A stretch of DNA of 64,000 nt from Rhodothermia bacterium (GTDB taxonomy: Bacteria; Bacteroidota; Rhodothermia; Balneolales; Balneolaceae): positions 294,058 through 358,057 of the forward strand of contig JAUICM010000006.1 of assembly GCA_030427885.1 (NCBI GenBank), written 5' to 3'. Below the pieces are notes generated by a model that was not told the DNA's origin, did not search any database, and worked only from the letters and a program-made list of their open reading frames with translations. The position numbers and the translations under genes were made by a program. Positions 18,864 to 27,878 of this stretch are shown here, one piece after another. Each line of letters opens with the position of its first letter. The stretch's first letter is position 1.

Positions 18864-18888
18864 GATATAGGGGCGTCAGGTTAATAAT

Positions 18889-20157
18889 CTATTGATCCTC
18901 AACACGGGTGATCTTTGCGCCGACCGGACCGAGTTTGTTTTCAAGCGATTCGTAACCGCGATCGAGGTGGTAGATACGTAATACTTCGGTTGTGTTTTCG
19001 GCGACCATAGCGGCCAGTACCAGGCTCACACTTGCGCGAAGATCGGTACTCATAACCGAAGCTCCGGTTAACGGGGTTTTGCCTTCAATATGAACGGTGT
19101 TTTTTTCATTATGCATTTCAGCACCGAGACGAACCAGCTCCGGTACATAACTGAATCGGTCGAAATACACAGTATCTGTTACTTTTGATTTGCCTTCGGC
19201 TTGAGTGAGCATAGTTGCCCATTGTGCCTGAAGGTCGGTAGGGAAGCCGGGGTAAATATCAGTTTTAGCTGAAACAGCTTTAAGTACTTTCGGAGCTTTG
19301 ATCTTAATTACAGATCCATCGATATCCACTTTAGTTCCGGTCTTGCGAAGCAGGTCAGGGAATCCACCAAGGTGATCAGCATTACAGCCGGTGAGGGTGA
19401 GTTCGTTCTCGGGATGCATGGCACCTGCGATCATATAGGTACCTAATTCGATTCGATCGGGATCGTTATTAATTTCTACTCCGTTCAGTTCTTCCACTTT
19501 CCGGATGGTCAGTTTATCAGTACCAATCCCTTCAATATTTGCACCCATTTTAACAAGGGTGTTACAGAGCAGCACCACATCCGGTTCTTTTGCCGCATTT
19601 TTGATCACAAACTTCTCAGCTTTCAACACAGAAGCAAGCAGCAGATTAACGGTAGCTCCAACACTACTTGGCTCCAGAGTAAATGATCCACCTTTAAGTG
19701 TGTCACCAGCCTCAGCGATTACATAGCCTTTATCCAGGGAGATCTTAATGCCCATAGCTTCCATACCTTTCAGGTGCAGATCAACGGGGCGGGGTCCCCA
19801 GGCACATCCACCTGGAAGAGAAACTTTAGCATATCCATGTTTTCCAACAAGTGCCCCCAGCATATAAAAAGAAGCACGCATCTTACGAACCAGGTCATAG
19901 GGAGCTTCGAGGTGAGACACACCAGTAGGGTCAATTTTTACGGTATTCTCATTTTCGATAAAATCCACTTTAGCACCAACCACACGCAGTACATTATTAA
20001 ACGTGTAGATATCCTGAAGTCTTGGAATATTATGAATCGTGGTTTCAGAATTTCCAAGCAGGCCGGCCGCTATAATAGGTAGTGCTGCGTTTTTGGACCC
20101 ACTTATAGCTATGGTTCCTTTGAGTGGGGTTCCGCCTTCAATAATAAATTTATCCAA
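18889..20157 (-). CDS. murA: UDP-N-acetylglucosamine 1-carboxyvinyltransferase MurA
   Basis: A 422-residue cytoplasmic enzyme of peptidoglycan synthesis: it moves enolpyruvate from PEP to UDP-GlcNAc. Seen: SGSKNAALP with Lys22, the catalytic Cys118 in LPGGCAWGPRPVDLH (the fosfomycin target, so predicted fosfomycin-sensitive), and the FPTDLQAQW motif. Length is typical. It overlaps the upstream biotin-carrier gene by eight bases, so both are on one transcript, an unusual pairing. Confidence 0.96.
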   Translation of the reverse strand: MDKFIIEGGTPLKGTIAISGSKNAALPIIAAGLLGNSETTIHNIPRLQDIYTFNNVLRVVGAKVDFIENENTVKIDPTGVSHLEAPYDLVRKMRASFYMLGALVGKHGYAKVSLPGGCAWGPRPVDLHLKGMEAMGIKISLDKGYVIAEAGDTLKGGSFTLEPSSVGATVNLLLASVLKAEKFVIKNAAKEPDVVLLCNTLVKMGANIEGIGTDKLTIRKVEELNGVEINNDPDRIELGTYMIAGAMHPENELTLTGCNADHLGGFPDLLRKTGTKVDIDGSVIKIKAPKVLKAVSAKTDIYPGFPTDLQAQWATMLTQAEGKSKVTDTVYFDRFSYVPELVRLGAEMHNEKNTVHIEGKTPLTGASVMSTDLRASVSLVLAAMVAENTTEVLRIYHLDRGYESLENKLGPVGAKITRVEDQ

Positions 20158-20656
20158 CTGTGTCTATCTCCAGAATAGGGGTGTTTTTTTCTAATGACTG
20201 ACCTGCTTCGGCATCGATACTGGCAATGACTCCATCTACCGGAGATTTGAGTTCATTTTCCATTTTCATGGCTTCAAGGATCACAAGAGGCTGATCTTTG
20301 GTTACCTCATCACCTACCTTAACCAGAATATCCAGGATCTTACCGGGCATGGGTGCTTTCAGTGTACCTTCAGCTGCCGCGGCACCGGTCTTGAATCCAA
20401 GTTTATCCAGTAGAATTTCCTGTTCATCACGAACAGAGACTTTATGCCAGCTTCCGTCTATAGAAAACTCGATTTCTGAGCCGTCATAATGTACATTATC
20501 AATTTTATGAAGCTTTGTTCCCAGCCTCAGAAAAAAGCGTCCGTTATCTTTTGTGAACTCGAATGTTCCTGAGAATTCCCCGGCTTTTACAAACGAGGAT
20601 TCGGAATCCAAATCTACTTCGGTAGTTACATCATTGATGATAGCTTCAAATTTCAT
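20150..20656 (-). CDS. Biotin carboxyl carrier-type protein
   Basis: A 168-residue protein. The C-terminal 75 residues are a biotinyl domain: LKAPMPGKILDILVKVGDEV, the biotin-accepting Lys in EAMKMENEL (about residue 132), and IDAEAGQSLEKNTPILEID. The N-terminal half resembles the carrier subunit linker of propionyl-CoA, acetyl-CoA or pyruvate carboxylases. No carboxylase or carboxyltransferase gene is in the window, so its partner must lie elsewhere. It overlaps murA by eight bases and the small gene upstream by four. Confidence 0.88.
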   Translation of the reverse strand: MKFEAIINDVTTEVDLDSESSFVKAGEFSGTFEFTKDNGRFFLRLGTKLHKIDNVHYDGSEIEFSIDGSWHKVSVRDEQEILLDKLGFKTGAAAAEGTLKAPMPGKILDILVKVGDEVTKDQPLVILEAMKMENELKSPVDGVIASIDAEAGQSLEKNTPILEIDTVG

Positions 20657-20919
20657 ACGATTTGCCGGATTTGTTTTAAGCCTGTCTTGGTGGCTCTGAA
20701 TGTAAATTCGTGCAGATTATCTGAATCAAAGAAATTGGAATCGTTGGTATCAGAAACGTCTGTTTCAAATACTTCTATGAGCCGGTAGTTTACCAAATTG
20801 ATGAGATCGTCTCTAAGAGAGCCTGTATCGAGGCCGGTTTCTTCCAGTAAAACAGCATACGGTTCAGGGAAGATCAGCCTTCGCAAGATTAATTTTTCGG
20901 ATGGGTACAATTTCCTCAT
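20653..20919 (-). CDS. Small protein, unknown, possible winged-helix-like
   Basis: An 88-residue, signal-less, mixed-charge protein of unknown family. The pattern SEKLILRRLIF, TGSLRDDLINLVNYRLIEVF and FRATKTGLKQI resembles short winged-helix proteins (helix, helix, recognition helix, hairpin), but this is a guess. It overlaps the biotin-carrier gene by four bases (ATGA), so it is translated with it. Probably the first or second gene of the murA operon. Confidence 0.68.
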   Translation of the reverse strand: MRKLYPSEKLILRRLIFPEPYAVLLEETGLDTGSLRDDLINLVNYRLIEVFETDVSDTNDSNFFDSDNLHEFTFRATKTGLKQIRQIV

Positions 20920-20956
20920 TCAAAGAAGATAGAACGAGTTGGAAACTATCACAACC

Positions 20957-21454
20957 TTACTCGATCAATATATCACCATAAGTAATAATTCGTTGATTCC
21001 CGTCCAAGAGAATGAGCCGGTATATGCCTTTAGCAAGGTCAGCATTAGCACCAAATTGAACTGGATTTATTCGAAATGTATTCAAAGTAAAATCTGATAC
21101 ATTCTCACTCACTTCAAGTTGATTCCAGTTTCCCAGATCATCCAGATAGCCCAGTTCCATATATGAACTCAGAGGAGAACCATTGATGAATACTTCTAAA
21201 GTGGCAGTATCTACATATGGAACCGGATTGGGAAAAGCAGGAGAGATATCAGCAATACCAGTATAGTAAGGAGATACGCGCCAGTCATTATCATCCCGGG
21301 ATATTATATCCCCCTGAAAATTTGTTTCTGTAATGTTCTCAGCAAGGGCATAAGCCTCCCGTTCAAAACTATCCTGAGCATCATTGCCACCGCAGGAAAT
21401 AATTAGAAGAAGGAGTAAAACTACAAGGGGAAGGGAACTGATTTTTTTCATCAA
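20957..21454 (-). CDS. Small lipoprotein, unknown function
   Basis: A 165-residue exported protein with a leucine-rich signal and lipobox IISC (Cys21), followed by Gly-Gly. The body is about 140 residues of beta-rich sequence with DISPAFPNPVPY, VFINGSPLSSYMELG and KGIYRLILLDGNQRIITYGDILIE, like a small beta-sandwich with a secretion-domain flavour. No family recognised. It is 37 bases upstream of the small gene at 20653 on the same strand and may begin the murA operon. Confidence 0.7.
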   Translation of the reverse strand: MMKKISSLPLVVLLLLLIISCGGNDAQDSFEREAYALAENITETNFQGDIISRDDNDWRVSPYYTGIADISPAFPNPVPYVDTATLEVFINGSPLSSYMELGYLDDLGNWNQLEVSENVSDFTLNTFRINPVQFGANADLAKGIYRLILLDGNQRIITYGDILIE

Positions 21455-21534
21455 GAGTTAAGCGATTACCATTCGATATTGGAAATACAAACCGTATCTT
21501 CAAGCAAAAATACGAAACTATTCATAAGAAAAGT

Positions 21535-21903
21535 ATGCTATATATAATCGGCCTGTCAAACTGTGATACTGTTGGAGCCACTAAGAAATGGATGAAATCT
21601 AAGGATGTGGAGTTTGAGCTGATTGATGTTAGAAAAGACCCGCTTAGTTTGGATGAACTCAAAGATCTCGAGATCAAAGTGGGGATCGATGTGCTGGCAA
21701 ATACAAGAAGTAAGACCTACCGCGATCTGGGAATCTCCAGGGATGAGATGTCAGATGATGAATTCTTTAACGTGCTGTTCGAAAATCAGGTGATGATCAA
21801 GCGTCCGGTTTTGGTTTATGAGGATTCGGTTTTGGTAGGTTATGATGAAGAGGCTTTTGATATCTTTCTGAAAGAAAACGGACTTATTTCTGAAGAAGAA
21901 TAA
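21535..21903 (+). CDS. ArsC/Spx-family thioredoxin-fold protein
   Basis: A 122-residue protein of the arsenate reductase-like Spx/YffB group. It has one N-terminal Cys (Cys10 in GLSNCDTVGATKKWM), DVRKDPLSLDEL, and the family's KRPVLVYEDSVLVGYDEEAF block. A real arsenate reductase has a CX5R motif; here Arg is absent at that place, so a YffB-like redox protein of unknown substrate is more likely. It is followed by a DUF3108 gene and dut on the same strand with a 27-base gap. Confidence 0.85.
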   Translation: MLYIIGLSNCDTVGATKKWMKSKDVEFELIDVRKDPLSLDELKDLEIKVGIDVLANTRSKTYRDLGISRDEMSDDEFFNVLFENQVMIKRPVLVYEDSVLVGYDEEAFDIFLKENGLISEEE

Positions 21904-21930
21904 AACCGATAACTACCCGTAAATACTGAC

Positions 21931-22725
21931 ATGACCAAAAACCTTCGTCTTATTTTTTTGTGGTTGTTACTTCTTCCGGGTATATCTCAGGCTCAGGGGG
22001 TAACAAATCATAAACAGCCTACCTTAGAGCAGATCTTTGAATATAAAGAGACCTTTCGCTACGAGGTTAAATATGGTTTTTTTAAACTGGGTTGGGTGGA
22101 AGTTGAGATGCTGCCCGACACTATGTACCTGGGGAAGCTACACAAGCATATGGTTACCCGGATGCTTTCCAATCCCAGGATTCCGTTTGTTGGGGATGAA
22201 GCTGATCATTTTCACTCATTGTTCTATATCAATAAAGATGGTTTGCCCGAGTCATCATTATTCTGGAAAGATAATCTTGACGAAAATAAACCTAAAGAGA
22301 TAATCTACGCCTTTGACCGTGACTCCATGAAGGTAAACTATGTTGAAAAAGACGGAACGGTTGGATCAATGGAACTGACCGATCCGGCCACGGCAGGAAA
22401 TGTAGTCTTTTACTTCACACGGCTTTTCGCAGGAAGTGGCAGACCATCATCAATGAGAGTGTATGTTAATGAGAAAATGGGATACCTGAATTTCGAAAGT
22501 CCCACCAAGCCTGAAAAAAGAGAATATGCAGCTTTTGATGAACCGGTGGAATCATATCTTATGAACGGGACCACTCATAATATTGAGGGACCATTTGGAT
22601 TTTCAGGCGAATTCAGGTCCTGGTTTCTGAGAGATGATATAAGGGTGCCGCTGGAAGCCAGGGTTAAAGTATTTTGGGGAAATGTGATCGTTCGCATCAT
22701 CGAATATAAACGTGAGAAATTATGA
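21931..22725 (+). CDS. DUF3108 exported protein
   Basis: A 264-residue protein with a signal peptide (cut after SQAQ near residue 24) and the DUF3108 pattern: [20 protein letters not shown], then an [20 protein letters not shown] block and a final [18 protein letters not shown]. Members are periplasmic beta-sheet proteins of unknown role in many Bacteroidota. Its stop overlaps the dut start by four bases, so the two are cotranslated. Confidence 0.84.
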   Translation: MTKNLRLIFLWLLLLPGISQAQGVTNHKQPTLEQIFEYKETFRYEVKYGFFKLGWVEVEMLPDTMYLGKLHKHMVTRMLSNPRIPFVGDEADHFHSLFYINKDGLPESSLFWKDNLDENKPKEIIYAFDRDSMKVNYVEKDGTVGSMELTDPATAGNVVFYFTRLFAGSGRPSSMRVYVNEKMGYLNFESPTKPEKREYAAFDEPVESYLMNGTTHNIEGPFGFSGEFRSWFLRDDIRVPLEARVKVFWGNVIVRIIEYKREKL

Positions 22726-23168
22726 GCAGAATCCAGTTCAGGAAACTAGAACACGCGAAAGATCTTCCTTTGCCGGGCTATGAGTCAGCTTCAGCAGCAG
22801 GTATGGATATAAGGGCTGCACTGGGAGAACCTCTGGTACTAAAGCCAGGTGAAAGAATTCTGATCCCAACAGGACTACAAATGGCCATTCCCGTAGGTTT
22901 TGAAGCGCAGATCAGACCCAGAAGCGGACTGGCGATCAGAAACGGGATCACTATGCTCAATTCACCCGGTACCATTGATGCGGACTACAGGGGAGAGGTT
23001 AAAGTGATCGCGATCAATCATGGTAAGGAAGATTTTGTGGTGAACCATGGTGATAGGATCGCTCAGATGGTTATTGCCCCGGTTACTCAATTCCCGGTTC
23101 AGGAAACAGAAGAACTCGATGAAACCGAACGCGGAGAAGGTGGATTTGGATCTACGGGAATCAGTTAA
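22722..23168 (+). CDS. dut: Deoxyuridine 5'-triphosphate nucleotidohydrolase
   Basis: A 148-residue dUTPase. All five motifs are present: [43 protein letters not shown] and the glycine-rich [11 protein letters not shown]. It splits dUTP to dUMP and pyrophosphate, keeping uracil out of DNA. Cytoplasmic trimer, normal length. It overlaps the DUF3108 gene by four bases. A 14-bp inverted repeat follows the stop. Confidence 0.96.
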   Translation: MSRIQFRKLEHAKDLPLPGYESASAAGMDIRAALGEPLVLKPGERILIPTGLQMAIPVGFEAQIRPRSGLAIRNGITMLNSPGTIDADYRGEVKVIAINHGKEDFVVNHGDRIAQMVIAPVTQFPVQETEELDETERGEGGFGSTGIS

Positions 23169-23173
23169 CACTC

Positions 23174-23218
23174 TACAGTAAACAGTTTCCAGTAGATCAC
23201 TGATAACTGTTTACTGTA
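23174..23218. repeat. 14-bp inverted repeat between convergent genes
   Basis: Arms TACAGTAAACAGTT (23174-23187) and AACTGTTTACTGTA (23205-23218) are exact reverse complements with a 17-base loop, between the dut stop and the glycoside hydrolase stop. Likely ends transcription from both sides or is a small palindromic element. Confidence 0.7.
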
Positions 23219-23223
23219 CACTG

Positions 23224-26200
23224 TCATTTAATGAGTGTCATGCGTTGCGTTTGAATAAATGAGCCAGCTTCTAATCTATAGATATACACTCCGGATGATA
23301 GTTCAGATGCATCAAAGTTAACTTCATGAGTTCCGGCGCTTTTTCTGCCATTAACTAACATTGCTACTTCACGCCCAAGCAGATCAAATACTTTCAGGGA
23401 AACCAAACTGTTCACTGGTAACTGATACCGGATCAAGGTACTCGGGTTGAAGGGATTTGGATAGTTTTGATCCAGTTTGAAATCTGAAGGGATACCGAAC
23501 TCAGGGCCTTCTTCATTTTCAGTAATTAAGATCTCATTAAGAGTAGAAGACTTAAGTCCCTCGGATTCAGCCGTAATCGAAATGGTTTCGTTCATACCGG
23601 AAGGGGGAGAATAAACCACTTCAGCAATTCCATTTTCTGTTGTTGCTACGTCCTCAGATAAGGTGCCGCTCCCGCTTACTGAAAAGGAAACTTCAATGTT
23701 GGAGGAAGAAACAAAACCGCCATCAGAGTCGGTAATAAAGGCCTGAATGACCAATGCACAGCTACCTGAACCGGATAAAAGGCAAACTTCAGAAGTCTGA
23801 AGGTTAAGCTGTTCAGCAGTATCTCCGTCAGGAATCCTGTTCATTCTGAAGGCTACATCCGGCTGCCCGGTTACATTTAAAGGGACTCTTAATCTCATGC
23901 TACTGTTTTCAATAGTAGCCGCGAAATCAGTTTGAATTGTTTCACCATTCCTGGTGTCATACCAGTCTATTTTGTATGAGCCAGAATCATAGCCTTCTAA
24001 ATAAAAGGTAGTTCCACCCACAGCATTTCCTGAGTGTTTCCTCATCCATCCAAAAGCGGAAGTGTCACTGGCCATTAGATAGATATTTTCAAGATTGCCT
24101 TCAATTGACTGATCTTCATATCGAGTATTTACCAGATCCAGGTCCTTTACAAAATTAGCCAGATTCCCATATACCTTCATACGCTTATCAGTGAAAATCT
24201 CAAGTGAAGTGTAATCCCACCAGAATGGGGTAGAGGCCATGCCGCTGGCTAATCCAGACCAATATGCATTGTGAAACTCTTCTGTGTAATCGGAACTGCT
24301 TACGGAAGAAAACATAGATGAATGTCCGGCTTCTCCAAGCATTGCGGGCCGGTCACCAGATTTTTTCAAACCTTTATAGACTTCGGTAACATTATATAAC
24401 CCATCTCTGACGGCATCTCCTGTTGGGCGTGGATACCCTTGAGTTTCATAATAATGCCGGTTTGCGATGTCGGCGTGAATGTCTTTCTGAGACCACAACT
24501 CAACACTGCCAAAGGATGCTGTACTAGGACGTTTGTATGGATCATGCTCTTTGAAATAGGCTTCCATTTTATTTATCCAGGCAAGTCCGCCATTCTCATC
24601 ATAATAGAACCCGGTGGTGCCATGCATCTCATTAATGAATTCCCAGATCCCTAATGAACGGTGATGTCCGAGCCGGGCGATCAGATAACGGTATTGCTTT
24701 TTCTGGTATTCCCAGGCAAGACTGTCGGTATAGAATTCACGTGCAGTTATGATGTCCTGATATGGATTACTTTCCGCCCAATCGATAGGATCCCATCCCG
24801 GGGCACCATCACGCAGGAAGGGATGCGCCCATACCGCATACATCAGCAACATGTCCCTGTCTTCAAGCCAGCCAAGTATTTGTTCGATACGTGCCAGTTT
24901 GCGTTGATCATAACGGCCAAGTCCGGAATCAAGTGATTCGATAAGATAACGTCCACCACCATTCCCGGTTCCATCATAGGTACCATTCCAATATCCGATC
25001 AAATTCAGACCGTACTGTTTAAGTCGGTTCAGTCCGGTCTCTTCCACATACCAGGGATAATAGGCAGCAAGACCATAGAAAGGGGTGTCATCGTAATATT
25101 CAAAATAGTTTGGGTTCTCTTCCGAAACTTTGATGGGACCATGATGATCTGATTCGACGGCAGTGAATGTTGAAACCGCTGTTGAATCCATTCCACCTAT
25201 ATCACTAACTATGATCTGGTACTCCCAGGTACCTGTTTCAAATGGAGCAAAATAAACTCTCCATGCATTAGCGTTTTGGTAATTATCGTAGAAGCCATTG
25301 ATCAATAAAGTATCACCAGAAGGAGATTTGAACCATCCATGCACATCAATATCTTCAGGATCATAGGGGTTCTGATACCCCACATTTTCGAGGGCAAGTT
25401 CCAGAGCGAATTTTTCATACAAACCTACATCAGAATCTGTAGCCGAAATTATTGATATGGCAGGTTTAACTCCGGGCTCGAAGGTTTCAACACTCACTTC
25501 ATTTGAAGGGAAATATTCTTCCCCAAGAGTATCGCTGGGTACTACCTTATAATAATAATGGTTGTAAGGGGTTAAACCCTGATCCAGAAAGTTGTTCTGG
25601 GTTGTTGCAGTAAGGAGCTTTGAATTAGAAACCTCAAAATCGGCATCTGTATCACGATAGATCTTATAAATACCGGAAGCGGCTGAATCGGTGGAGGTCC
25701 ACTTAAGCTGAACCTGATTTCCATCAACCAGCTCAGCTGACAGGTCATGTACCTCAATGATAAACCCTGATATTTTCAGATCATTGATCTGAATTGTTCC
25801 TAAGCGATTTGTTGTACTACCCCGATCAAAATATATATCAAGTGATCTCAAATCATTACCGCTCATTTTAGCAGGATCAACTTTAAATCCGTAATAATTC
25901 CATTGGTTATCTCCAATAACTGAAACTGTGAAAGTTTGTAGATAGCCAAATTGAGGCAAGAAGGAAGCGATAACCGTCAATTCGGTATTTACATTAGACT
26001 TCAGCTTGAACCCAAACCTTGGATTCTCAGATATATCGATTTGCTCCGGAGGTATGAATTTAAAATTTGCATTTGCACCAGTGTCACCAGTTCGGGTGTA
26101 ATCAATACTCAAAACTCCATTCGATTCACCAATATCATAGGTGGATGCGTAATCAGTAACCCATAAGGTATGTGTTTCACCCTGCCATAACGTATCTATA

Positions 26201-26304
26201 GAATTATTTTCGAAATCATCAAAGAAACTGGTGATCTGTGCATGAGAACTGAAGGAGATACTCAGAAACAGTAAGGTCAGAATAATCTTAAATATCGATC
26301 GCAT
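23224..26304 (-). CDS. DUF5060 glycoside hydrolase with T9SS sorting tail
   Basis: A 1026-residue secreted glycosidase. Signal peptide to HAQ (residue 23); beta-sandwich binding-like domain (about 25-175); fibronectin III (about 185-270); DUF5060 (about 280-385, with HGWFKSPSGDT and GTWEYQI); a TIM-barrel (about 395-790) with EFINEMHG near 555 as acid/base and LGEAGHSS near 657 as probable nucleophile; an Ig-like domain; and a type-9 sorting tail (NYPNPFNPST to TLIK). DUF5060-linked enzymes act on algal polysaccharides. No neighbouring carbohydrate genes support a specific substrate. Confidence 0.85.
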   Translation of the reverse strand: MRSIFKIILTLLFLSISFSSHAQITSFFDDFENNSIDTLWQGETHTLWVTDYASTYDIGESNGVLSIDYTRTGDTGANANFKFIPPEQIDISENPRFGFKLKSNVNTELTVIASFLPQFGYLQTFTVSVIGDNQWNYYGFKVDPAKMSGNDLRSLDIYFDRGSTTNRLGTIQINDLKISGFIIEVHDLSAELVDGNQVQLKWTSTDSAASGIYKIYRDTDADFEVSNSKLLTATTQNNFLDQGLTPYNHYYYKVVPSDTLGEEYFPSNEVSVETFEPGVKPAISIISATDSDVGLYEKFALELALENVGYQNPYDPEDIDVHGWFKSPSGDTLLINGFYDNYQNANAWRVYFAPFETGTWEYQIIVSDIGGMDSTAVSTFTAVESDHHGPIKVSEENPNYFEYYDDTPFYGLAAYYPWYVEETGLNRLKQYGLNLIGYWNGTYDGTGNGGGRYLIESLDSGLGRYDQRKLARIEQILGWLEDRDMLLMYAVWAHPFLRDGAPGWDPIDWAESNPYQDIITAREFYTDSLAWEYQKKQYRYLIARLGHHRSLGIWEFINEMHGTTGFYYDENGGLAWINKMEAYFKEHDPYKRPSTASFGSVELWSQKDIHADIANRHYYETQGYPRPTGDAVRDGLYNVTEVYKGLKKSGDRPAMLGEAGHSSMFSSVSSSDYTEEFHNAYWSGLASGMASTPFWWDYTSLEIFTDKRMKVYGNLANFVKDLDLVNTRYEDQSIEGNLENIYLMASDTSAFGWMRKHSGNAVGGTTFYLEGYDSGSYKIDWYDTRNGETIQTDFAATIENSSMRLRVPLNVTGQPDVAFRMNRIPDGDTAEQLNLQTSEVCLLSGSGSCALVIQAFITDSDGGFVSSSNIEVSFSVSGSGTLSEDVATTENGIAEVVYSPPSGMNETISITAESEGLKSSTLNEILITENEEGPEFGIPSDFKLDQNYPNPFNPSTLIRYQLPVNSLVSLKVFDLLGREVAMLVNGRKSAGTHEVNFDASELSSGVYIYRLEAGSFIQTQRMTLIK

Positions 26305-26563
26305 TAATCACTCCAATCTAGATAGCGGATGAGAAAGTTCAATTATTGATACAGGCCTTATATTGTACCTGATGTGGATGCCCTTTTTTGGGTTCAGTTC
26401 AAAGTAAAAAATTAAAATAATTATTCAAATGAATTGATTAATTAAACAATTTGAAAACTTTCAGTCCGGATCAATCAGCCTTTTATTCACTCTTTTTATT
26501 ATCAAAATGGAACTTATTCTTCTTATATTTGTGCCATCTGAAATTTAAACCAACCCTGATTTT

Positions 26564-27220
26564 TTGAAAGCCTGGAAATATCTGGTTGCAGTATGGATGA
26601 CCCTGGTCATAGCTGCCGGAATACTCATCTACATTCCTGAGATCCCTATCCTGGAGCAAACGGCCAGAAATATCTTTTTCCATGTACCTATGTGGATGGC
26701 GATGTTTGCAATGTTCACCACTAGTTTTGTGTATAGCATCAGAGTATTGAATTCTCATGATCCTTTGTTTGATATAAAAGCTGAATCAGCGGCCCGAGTA
26801 GGGATGGTATTCGGGATCTGTGGCTTGATGACCGGATCGCTCTGGGCACGTTTTACCTGGGGCACATGGTGGACCTTTGCCGAGCCTAAAATGAATCTGG
26901 CTGCTCTTGCCATGATGATCTATGTTGCCTATTTCGTATTACGTTCAGCTTTCGATGATGAAGAGAAACGCGCAAGGATCTCTGCTGTTTATAATATTTT
27001 TGCAGTTACCACCATCCCTTTTTTGTTATATGTAGTGCCCCGGCAGTTGATGAGTCTGCATCCGGGCGCAGACGGAAATCCCGCTTTTAGTGAGATTACA
27101 GCACCGGAATTAAGGTATGTATTGTATCCGGCAATGATCGGATTTATTGCATTGTCATTCTGGATATACGATATCACCCATCGTTATAAAACAGTTCAAT
27201 CAAGGATCGAAAATTCGTAA
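26564..27220 (+). CDS. ccmC: Cytochrome c maturation protein CcmC
   Basis: A 218-residue, six-helix haem-handling membrane protein. The signature WGTWWTFAEPK (residues about 105-115) and the flanking His residues (FFHVPMWMAMF; LHPGAD) match CcmC/CcsA. Starts at TTG; there is no nearer ATG than codon 12, which would cut the first helix. It begins the ccmC-D-E-F operon. It loads haem onto CcmE at the outer face of the inner membrane. Confidence 0.92.
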   Translation: MKAWKYLVAVWMTLVIAAGILIYIPEIPILEQTARNIFFHVPMWMAMFAMFTTSFVYSIRVLNSHDPLFDIKAESAARVGMVFGICGLMTGSLWARFTWGTWWTFAEPKMNLAALAMMIYVAYFVLRSAFDDEEKRARISAVYNIFAVTTIPFLLYVVPRQLMSLHPGADGNPAFSEITAPELRYVLYPAMIGFIALSFWIYDITHRYKTVQSRIENS

Positions 27221-27243
27221 TTTCGACCTGTTATTAGAAAAAG

Positions 27244-27483
27244 ATGCAAGAAGATTCAGTTGCCATCGTTGATACACTCACCCAGGTCTACTCACAAAAG
27301 TGGACAGGTGCAGAACAAATTGACCAGTCAAACGCATTCATACATTTTATGTATTCAAACAACCTGATATTTGTTGTTTTGGGAGTCACTCTGATCATAT
27401 GGGCAATTCTATTGTTTTTCATGTTCAGAGTGGACAAAAAAGTATCCTCATTAGAAGAAAAGATTAATACCGATCAGAAATGA
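27244..27483 (+). CDS. CcmD-like small membrane protein
   Basis: A 79-residue protein with one membrane helix (about residues 41-61, NLIFVVLGVTLIIWAILLFF) followed by a basic and coiled stretch (VDKKVSSLEEKI), as in CcmD. CcmD helps release haem-loaded CcmE from CcmC. The family is weakly conserved, so the call rests largely on its position between ccmC and ccmE. Overlaps ccmE by four bases. Confidence 0.75.
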   Translation: MQEDSVAIVDTLTQVYSQKWTGAEQIDQSNAFIHFMYSNNLIFVVLGVTLIIWAILLFFMFRVDKKVSSLEEKINTDQK

Positions 27484-27875
27484 AACCAAAGTTAGTTTTA
27501 GGAATTATAGCGATCATCGCATTCACCTCTTTGCTGATGATGAATTTCAGTGAAAGTATCAGCACCTACACCGATTTTGAGACTGCTTCCGAGATGAAGA
27601 GCGCTCATGTTCCCGGAACATGGGACAACACACAGGAATATGGTTTTTCAAAGGAAACCATGGAATTCACTTTCTATATGAAAGATGAAGCCGGTGAAGT
27701 CAGAAGAGTAATTTATCCGCGTCCAAAGCCAAATAACTTTGAGGAAGCTGATCGCCTGGTGGTGATCGGTGAAATGCGGAACAACGTATTTTATGCCAGT
27801 GAAATGCTCATGAAGTGCCCTTCGAAGTATAACAACGCTGATCCATCCGAATATACCAAAGCCTCAGAGAGTTGA
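27480..27875 (+). CDS. ccmE: CcmE homologue with CxxxY in place of the haem-binding His
   Basis: A 131-residue periplasmic haem chaperone with an N-terminal membrane anchor (residues 4-21) and the beta-barrel with RLVVIGEMRNNVFYASEML. Classical CcmE binds haem through a His in a VLAKHDE-like motif; here the aligned place reads MKCPSKYNN, i.e. Cys113-x-x-x-Tyr117. That is the variant described for the CcmH-less system called I*. It overlaps ccmD by four bases and is three bases from ccmF. Confidence 0.92.
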   Translation: MKPKLVLGIIAIIAFTSLLMMNFSESISTYTDFETASEMKSAHVPGTWDNTQEYGFSKETMEFTFYMKDEAGEVRRVIYPRPKPNNFEEADRLVVIGEMRNNVFYASEMLMKCPSKYNNADPSEYTKASES

Positions 27876-27878
27876 TCT

